In this document: one piece after another, positions 34,218 to 42,577 of the stretch
Layout: the number at the start of each line of letters is the position of its first letter
Position numbering within the stretch: the first letter of the stretch is position 1
NCBI GenBank assembly: GCA_018262815.1
Contig: JADFDN010000010.1
Location: forward strand, 1-42,577
Reading direction: 5' to 3'
Origin: Thiobacillus sp.
Lineage (GTDB): Bacteria; Pseudomonadota; Gammaproteobacteria; Burkholderiales; Thiobacillaceae
DNA length: 42,577 nucleotides
Notes under the pieces: generated by a model
What the model was told of the DNA's origin: nothing
Databases searched by the model: none
The model's input: the letters and a program-made list of their open reading frames with translations, nothing else
Position numbers and translations under genes: made by a program

Positions 34218-34244
34218 GGGCGTTTTGCCCGCCTCTCCCTGCCC

Positions 34245-37931
<3,687 letters not shown>

Positions 37932-37986
37932 TTCGAAGCGGCGCGACCTACCAACCCGCCGACGTTTCGGCTCAGGTGCGCACAAA

Positions 37987-38039
37987 GCGACGCACCAACC
38001 CAAGCGTGAGAGGGAAAGGCCGGCCCTCGTGTGCGTCGC
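37987..38039. repeat. long inverted repeat downstream of metH
   Basis: GCGACGCAC (37987-37995) and GTGCGTCGC (38031-38039) are perfect 9-base arms. Inside them GAGGG and CCCTC form a second stem around GGCCGG. The whole ~53-base element would fold into a branched or two-part hairpin between convergent genes. It may end or protect both transcripts, or be a REP-like element. Confidence 0.6.
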
Positions 38040-38062
38040 CTAGGGCCGATTGTTATGCTGGC

Positions 38063-38308
38063 TCACAGCTCGATCACCTCGACAGATTCAGAATGCAAAA
38101 GCGCTTCATCCACTAAGCGCCTGAATGCCAGAGATGAAGTATTGATATTCGCTAGCGTATCCAAGAAATAGAAACCATCCGGTTCTAACGCATAGCTGTA
38201 GCTCTCCGCCTTGACCTTCTCATCAAAAGACGGAGGTAATTTCTTTCGCACATTTGCATCACTGTAGGTGGCTGGCACCGAAAACCTGATCTTGTACTCG
38301 ATACCCAT
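38063..38308 (-). CDS. small hypothetical protein, AT-rich
   Basis: 81 residues from an ATG with GAGG about 9 bases upstream: MGIEYKIRFSVPATYSDANV ... SFDEKVKAESYSYALEPDGF and a C-terminal helical segment LAFRRLVDEALLHSESVEVI. No signal peptide, membrane segment or recognised family. The base composition is clearly more AT-rich than its neighbours, which suggests recent acquisition. Its coding pattern (mixed beta then helix, hydrophobic core spacing) looks real. The size and acidic C-terminus would suit an immunity or antitoxin-like protein, but no partner gene is visible, so this is only a thought. Confidence 0.6.
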   Translation of the reverse strand: MGIEYKIRFSVPATYSDANVRKKLPPSFDEKVKAESYSYALEPDGFYFLDTLANINTSSLAFRRLVDEALLHSESVEVIEL

Positions 38309-38364
38309 GCAAATATTCCTCACTATGGCGCGGGCTTATTCGACATAACTTTGATAGTCAGTGC

Positions 38365-38979
38365 CTACCAGCCCTGATTAAGCATCTTTTCCAGCCAGAA
38401 CAGCCCGATCACGGTCTTGGTCTCACAAATGCGGCCGTCCTTCACCCATTGCATCGCTTCGGCGAACGGCAGACGGAAGACTTCGAGGAATTCGTCGTGG
38501 TCGCGGCCGTGATTGCCTTCCGTGAGCCCGCGCGCCAGATAGAACGCCAGCCGCTCGTCCGAATAGCCGATGCAGGGATAGATGGTCGTGACCTCGCGCC
38601 ATTCGGCGGCGGTGTAGCCGGTTTCCTCTTCCAGTTCCCGCCTGGCGCAGCTGAGGTCGTCCTCACCGGGGTCGATCTTGCCGGCCGGCAGCTCGATGAA
38701 ATCGCGGTGCAGCGGGTAGCGGTGCTGACGCTCGAGCAGCAGGTCGCCATTATCGAATACCGGGATGACGACGACGGCGCCGGGGTGGACGATGTATTCG
38801 CGCGTCGATTCGCGGCCGTCGGGCAGGCGCACGCGGTCGCGCTTGACGTGCATCAGCCGCCCCTGGAAGACGGTTTCGCTCTCAAGCTCGGTTTCGGTGA
38901 GCGTGGTTGTTGACGCTTCAGCGTCTTTACAGCCACGGCCCACCCCTTGCGGGTGGAGATCAGGGATATCTTTTTTCAT
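38365..38979 (-). CDS. NUDIX hydrolase (ADP-ribose pyrophosphatase-like)
   Basis: 204 residues. The Nudix box is complete: G100-x5-E106-x7-R114-E115-L-E-E118-E119-T-G121-Y, with the metal-binding glutamates. A preceding HPGAVVVIPVFDNGDLLLER and a conserved QHRYPLHRDFIELPAG match the ADP-ribose/ADP-sugar diphosphatase branch (NudF-like). It would hydrolyse ADP-ribose or related sugar nucleotides in the cytoplasm. The first ~35 residues are a poorly conserved extension. I chose the ATG at 38979; its ribosome-binding site is weak, and the MHVKRDRVRL at residue 43 is a less likely start. A terminator lies just upstream and insulates it from the algR transcript. Confidence 0.9.
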   Translation of the reverse strand: MKKDIPDLHPQGVGRGCKDAEASTTTLTETELESETVFQGRLMHVKRDRVRLPDGRESTREYIVHPGAVVVIPVFDNGDLLLERQHRYPLHRDFIELPAGKIDPGEDDLSCARRELEEETGYTAAEWREVTTIYPCIGYSDERLAFYLARGLTEGNHGRDHDEFLEVFRLPFAEAMQWVKDGRICETKTVIGLFWLEKMLNQGW

Positions 38980-39004
38980 GTCCGCGATGATACCGAGCGC
39001 GGAC

Positions 39005-39034
39005 AAAAAAATGCCGGGTTCTTGCGAACCCGGC
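39005..39034 (-). terminator. intrinsic terminator upstream of the NUDIX gene
   Basis: GCCGGGTTC-GCAA-GAACCCGGC on the minus strand, a perfect 9-pair stem with a 4-base loop, followed by a T7 run (39011-39005). It would stop minus-strand transcription coming from algR about 245 bases upstream. Confidence 0.85.
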
Positions 39035-39278
39035 AGAACAGAGGAGACACCCCCTCGTTGCGGAGAACTTCCAGCTTGCGGTCAAACCAACAAGCCCGCT
39101 CATCCTACGAAGGGGCATACGTCTTGGCTATACAACTTTAGTTGTAGTCCCAACATAACAATTTGATTGCATTGAACAATTTTTTTCCGATTACCCTGAA
39201 AACCGGGCATTTGACCCCGTTCAGGTCCAATATTTGCGCAGCGGCGCTCCCAGGGCGCCGGAACATGCGAACCCGGCT
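39035..39278. other. AT-rich gap between algR and terminator, with hairpin
   Basis: About 240 bases without a gene. Contains TACAAC-TTTA-GTTGTA (39131-39146), a perfect 6-base hairpin in an AT-rich patch. CCGGC-TTTA-GCCGG spans the algR stop codon (39274-39287). A small RNA or long 3' UTR ending at the terminator is possible; no gene is visible. Confidence 0.4.
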
Positions 39279-40043
39279 TTAGCCGGATTTGAGCCTGTCG
39301 CGCAGGGCGGAATACTGGCGCCGGCTCACCATCAGGCGCTCGTCCAGCCCGTCCAGACGCAGGAAATGGCCGTCGTCCTCGCCCGGCAGCTTGCCGATTT
39401 CGCGGATGCGCACGCTGGCAACCAGACAATTGCGGTGGATGCGCAGGAAAGCGTCGCCGAATTCGCTTTCGAGCCGGGTGAGTGATTCCTCGATGAGAAA
39501 TTCGCGCACGGGGGTGCGCACGGTGACGTACTTGAGCTCTGCCTTGAGATAGAGAATGTCCGCCACCGGGATCAGCACGATGCGGCCTTTTTCGTTGACC
39601 GACAGATGGGTGCGCGCCTTCGGATGCGCCTCGCGAAGATGATCGAGCGCCGCCGCATTCAGCCGGTGCGCCCGCGACAGGGCGCGTACCAGACGGTCCG
39701 CGCGTACCGGCTTCAGCAGATAGTCGACGGCGTTCAGGTCGAAGGCCTGGCAGGCATAGGCATCGTAGGCCGTGCTGAAGATGATGGCGGGCGGCGCGTT
39801 CAGCCGGTTGAGATGGGCGGCGCATTCCAGGCCATCCATGCCGGGCATGCGGATGTCGAGCAGCACCACGTCGACCGGCTCCTGCTGCACCCGGTCCAGC
39901 GCATCCAGCCCGTTGTCGGCTTCGCCGACGATATCGGTCGGCAACTGGGCGGCGCAATCCGCCAGCACGTCGCGCAACCGGCGACGCGCTGGCGCCTCGT
40001 CATCGACGATGAGGACGCGCAGGGGCGGGTTGGGTGCGTTCAC
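39279..40043 (-). CDS. algR: LytTR-family response regulator (AlgR-like)
   Basis: 254 residues from a GTG start. REC domain (1-125) with D14-D15, phospho-acceptor D63 (VVLLDIRMPGMDG) and the KPVR switch lysine near residue 113. The LytTR DNA-binding domain (~150-252) reads HLSVNEKGRIVLIPVADILY, KYVTVRTPVREFLIEESLTR and FLRIHRNCLVAS. AlgR of Pseudomonas has the same layout and controls alginate, twitching motility and envelope genes. Translation starts within the last codons of the sensor gene (44-base overlap), so the pair are coupled. The GTG has no strong ribosome-binding site, in keeping with coupling. Targets here are unknown. Confidence 0.9.
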   Translation of the reverse strand: MNAPNPPLRVLIVDDEAPARRRLRDVLADCAAQLPTDIVGEADNGLDALDRVQQEPVDVVLLDIRMPGMDGLECAAHLNRLNAPPAIIFSTAYDAYACQAFDLNAVDYLLKPVRADRLVRALSRAHRLNAAALDHLREAHPKARTHLSVNEKGRIVLIPVADILYLKAELKYVTVRTPVREFLIEESLTRLESEFGDAFLRIHRNCLVASVRIREIGKLPGEDDGHFLRLDGLDERLMVSRRQYSALRDRLKSG

Positions 40044-41046
40044 GGGTATAGGGAATGACGATGTGCACCTGATAAACGGCCCCCAGCGGTTCCAACTTGA
40101 GCTGGGCGTCGAGGTCGAAGTGCAACAGCAGACGTTCCCGGATATTGGCCAGTGCGATGCGATTGCCCTTGTGGTGGCTGACGTCTGTGGCGATGGGATT
40201 GCGCACCACGATATGAACCTTGTCGGCGCTGCGGTAGAGGTTGAGGCTGATTTCGCCGCCTTCCGGTTGCGGCTCGATGCCGTGGTAGACCGCATTCTCC
40301 ACCAGCGGCTGGATCACCAATGGCGGAATCAGCGCATCGCCCGGCATTTTTTTGATATGCCAGACCACCTGCAGGCGGTCGCCCAGACGCAACTGCTCCA
40401 GTTCCAGGTAGGCGCGGGTGAGCGCCACTTCGTCTTCCAGCGATGCCAGCTGGCTGGCATTGCCCATCAGTGCGCGAAACAGGTCGGCCATGTTTTCCAG
40501 CGCGCGCTCGGCCCGGCGCGGATCGCTGCGCACCAGCGACAGCACGGCGTTGAGGCTGTTGAACAGGAAATGCGGACGGATGCGCGCCTGCAGGGCCTGC
40601 AGGCGCGCCTCGGTAATGGCGGGCGAGAGCGCGCGGGCACGCAGGTTGAAATAGGCCAGCAGACCCGCTCCGACCAGCAGCGCAAAGAATGCGACTCCAG
40701 CAGGCGGCACCGGCAGCGAACTGGCGAGCAGCGGATTCAGCCACAGCGTGGCCAGCAGCGGCACCGTCACGCCCAGCACCAGCGTCAACCCAACACCCAG
40801 CCGATAAGGCTGGCTGCGCAGCCAGCGCCCCGCTGCGCACAGCGCCAGCAGGGTCAACAGCAGCGCCGGCTGCGCCAGCGCCGACAGCGCGATGAATTCC
40901 GCCCAGAACGACGGCACGTCAGGCGCGCGCGCCACCACCCCGGCCACCAGGGCTGCCTCGACCGTCAGCGCGATGCGCAGGTTCACCCCCAGGTGACAGA
41001 AGTTCGGCAATTCGACCTGCCGGTTGTTATGATTCTTTCTTTTCAT
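40000..41046 (-). CDS. algZ: LytS/YehU-type sensor histidine kinase (AlgZ/FimS-like)
   Basis: 348 residues. The N-terminal [17 protein letters not shown] motif is shared by AlgZ proteins. Four membrane segments follow (about 22-40, 48-72, 84-104, 117-133), then the His_kinase domain with the H-box [12 protein letters not shown] (H159) and an HATPase region with [16 protein letters not shown] and later [13 protein letters not shown]. It would phosphorylate the downstream AlgR-like regulator. The start codon at 41046 lies only 14 bases from the argH ATG on the other strand. GGGGA lies directly before the ATG, closer than usual. Confidence 0.9.
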   Translation of the reverse strand: MKRKNHNNRQVELPNFCHLGVNLRIALTVEAALVAGVVARAPDVPSFWAEFIALSALAQPALLLTLLALCAAGRWLRSQPYRLGVGLTLVLGVTVPLLATLWLNPLLASSLPVPPAGVAFFALLVGAGLLAYFNLRARALSPAITEARLQALQARIRPHFLFNSLNAVLSLVRSDPRRAERALENMADLFRALMGNASQLASLEDEVALTRAYLELEQLRLGDRLQVVWHIKKMPGDALIPPLVIQPLVENAVYHGIEPQPEGGEISLNLYRSADKVHIVVRNPIATDVSHHKGNRIALANIRERLLLHFDLDAQLKLEPLGAVYQVHIVIPYTRERTQPAPARPHRR

Positions 41047-41060
41047 TCCCCGTTTGCCCC

Positions 41061-42461
41061 ATGAGCACGTCATCGACGCCGTCGGGCGGCGCACCCGCCG
41101 CCTGGTCCGGCCGCTTTTCCGAGCCGGTTTCCGAAATCGTCAAACGCTACACCGCGTCGATTCCCTTCGATTATCGGCTGGCCGAGTTCGATATTCAGGG
41201 TTCGCTGGCGCACGCTGCCATGTTGCACCACGTCGGCGTCCTGTCCAAGGACGACCTGGAAGCGATCCGTCGCGGCATGGCCGAGCTGCTGGACGAGATC
41301 CGCGCCGGCGGATTCAGCTGGTCGCTCGACAGGGAAGACGTCCATCTCAACATCGAGGCCGCACTGACCGCGAAAATCGGCGACGCCGGCAAGCGCCTGC
41401 ACACCGGCCGTTCACGCAACGACCAGGTGGCGACCGATATCCGTCTCTACCTGCGCGACGCGATCGACCGCATTGTGGCCGGACTCAAGGCGTGCCAGAC
41501 CTCGCTGGTCGATCTGGCCGAGGCGCACGCCGACACCGTGATGCCGGGCTTCACCCATCTGCAGGTCGCGCAGCCGGTGACCTTCGGCCACCACCTGCTG
41601 GCCTATTTCGAAATGCTGGCGCGCGACGTCGAACGCATGGCCGACTGCCGCCGCCGCGTCAACCGGCTGCCGCTGGGCGCCGCCGCGCTGGCCGGCACCA
41701 GCTATCCGATCGACCGCCAGTTCGTCGCCGACCAGCTCGGCTTCGATGCGGTCTGTGAGAATTCCCTGGACGCCGTGTCCGACCGCGACTTCGCCATCGA
41801 ATTTGCCGCCGCAGCCGCGCTGGTGATGACGCATTTGTCGCGTCTGTCGGAAGAACTGATCCTGTGGATGAGCCCGCGCTTCGGCTTCATCGACCTCGCC
41901 GACCGCTTCTGCACCGGTTCTTCCATCATGCCGCAGAAGAAGAATCCCGACGTGCCCGAACTGGTGCGCGGCAAGACCGGCCGGGTCAACGGCCATCTGG
42001 TCGCGCTATTGACCCTGATGAAGGGCCAGCCGCTGGCCTACAACAAGGACAACCAGGAAGACAAGGAACCGCTGTTCGACACCGTCGACACGCTGACCGA
42101 CACGCTGGCGATCTACGCCGACATGCTGCGCGGGGTGACGGTCAAACCGGAGGCGATGCGCGCCGCGGTGATGCAGGGATTCGCCACCGCGACCGACCTG
42201 GCCGATTATCTGGTCAAGAAGGGTGTGCCTTTCCGCGATGCGCATGAAGTCGTGGCGCGCGCGGTGCGGGCGGCCGACACCAGCGGACGCGACCTGGCCG
42301 ACCTGCCGCTCGCCGAACTGCAGGTCTTCAGCCCAATCATTGCGGACGACGTCTACGCCGTCCTGACGCTGGAAGGCTCGCTCGCCGCCCGCGGCCATCT
42401 GGGCGGCACCGCGCCGGCACAGGTGCGTGCGGCCATCGCTCGCGCGCGACAGCGCATTTAG
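41061..42461 (+). CDS. argH: argininosuccinate lyase
   Basis: 466 residues of the fumarase/aspartase superfamily. ArgH signatures: [20 protein letters not shown] in the first third, [20 protein letters not shown] (with the catalytic His region) and the mobile-loop signature [15 protein letters not shown] (G286, S287, S288). The enzyme splits argininosuccinate into arginine and fumarate, the last step of arginine synthesis, as a cytoplasmic tetramer. It is divergent from algZ with 14 bases between start codons, so promoters overlap the opposite genes. The same argH-algZ-algR block exists in Pseudomonas aeruginosa. The stop overlaps the end of the next minus-strand frame by four bases. Confidence 0.98.
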   Translation: MSTSSTPSGGAPAAWSGRFSEPVSEIVKRYTASIPFDYRLAEFDIQGSLAHAAMLHHVGVLSKDDLEAIRRGMAELLDEIRAGGFSWSLDREDVHLNIEAALTAKIGDAGKRLHTGRSRNDQVATDIRLYLRDAIDRIVAGLKACQTSLVDLAEAHADTVMPGFTHLQVAQPVTFGHHLLAYFEMLARDVERMADCRRRVNRLPLGAAALAGTSYPIDRQFVADQLGFDAVCENSLDAVSDRDFAIEFAAAAALVMTHLSRLSEELILWMSPRFGFIDLADRFCTGSSIMPQKKNPDVPELVRGKTGRVNGHLVALLTLMKGQPLAYNKDNQEDKEPLFDTVDTLTDTLAIYADMLRGVTVKPEAMRAAVMQGFATATDLADYLVKKGVPFRDAHEVVARAVRAADTSGRDLADLPLAELQVFSPIIADDVYAVLTLEGSLAARGHLGGTAPAQVRAAIARARQRI

Positions 42462-42577
42462 GCCGCCGGCTCGAGCCGCACCGGCGGCGGTGCGTGCTCG
42501 CGGCAGATCCGCCGCACTTCGGGGCTGGACAGCTTTTCTTGCATCAGGCCGCAAAAATAGCTGCGCGGTCCCACTCG
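42458..42577 (-). CDS. 3' end of an unidentified minus-strand gene
   Basis: Only the last 39 residues are in the window: [20 protein letters not shown] followed by [16 protein letters not shown] and a TAA overlapping the argH stop. Codon use is like that of real genes here and the frame is open to the window edge. No family can be assigned. Confidence 0.55.
   Translation of the reverse strand, partial: RVGPRSYFCGLMQEKLSSPEVRRICREHAPPPVRLEPAA

Noticed and set aside
34052-34244. Cobalamin riboswitch before metH
   Set aside because: The short gap shows no B12-box-like conserved segment; only a -10 box is visible.
38063-38308. Toxin-antitoxin or immunity gene
   Set aside because: No partner gene, overlap or family match supports it; kept as a hypothetical protein.
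39772-41064. Plus-strand frame opposite algR and algZ
   Set aside because: Both minus-strand genes have complete conserved motifs; this is their antisense.

Overview
The window is GC-rich, gene-dense chromosomal DNA that looks like a betaproteobacterium, perhaps of the Nitrosomonadales/Thiobacillaceae type. That guess rests on gene content: a PEP-CTERM/exosortase substrate of XDP1 type next to a PrsT-like TPR protein, the argH-algZ-algR block, an MetH of standard architecture, and many small DUF883/BON/CsbD envelope-stress genes. No 16S or other taxonomic marker is present. I see no rRNA, tRNA, CRISPR array, transposase or prophage.

Layout. 1-0.9 kb: 3' part of a VIT1/CCC1-type metal transporter. 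0.9-1.75 kb: gene-poor DNA holding a broken copy of a small hydrophobic (lmo0937-type) protein gene. 1.75-10.3 kb: one very large gene for cyclic beta-1,2-glucan synthase (NdvB/ChvB type). 10.65-15.7 kb: an unusual fusion of a flavodoxin-fold quinone reductase with a UbiA prenyltransferase, a Na+/H+ antiporter, an unknown exported protein and phosphatidylserine synthase, all on the plus strand. 15.97-16.4 kb: a frameshifted relic of an exported protein gene. 16.4-18.95 kb: a REC-PAS-PAS-GGDEF-EAL c-di-GMP protein.

19-28.4 kb is an envelope-stress-like island of mostly small genes: DUF4398 and DUF4398-OmpA lipoproteins, two BON-domain lipoproteins on opposite strands, a yqjD-yqjE-yqjK-like operon, a hemolysin III/PAQR protein, an exported Trp/Tyr-rich protein, an intact lmo0937-type protein, two tandem Crp/Fnr-type regulators (with GTG and TTG starts), a three-repeat cysteine-pair protein, a glycine-zipper lipoprotein, CsbD and a frameshifted Cys4 protein. 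Several members are paralogous pairs, and three relics in or near the island (lmo0937 copy, 15.97 kb relic, Cys4 gene) suggest duplication and decay. Several intergenic palindromes are candidate operators.

28.5-34 kb: a phospholipase D-type lipoprotein translationally coupled to a rhodanese, then a terminator, the PEP-CTERM protein and the TPR protein, all on the minus strand. 34.2-37.9 kb: metH. 38-39 kb: a small AT-rich orphan gene and a NUDIX hydrolase. 39.3-42.5 kb: the algR-algZ two-component pair divergent from argH with 14 bp between start codons, then the 3' end of one more minus-strand gene. The common theme is the cell envelope: periplasmic glucans, phospholipid synthesis, lipoproteins, surface proteins and the regulators that may control them.
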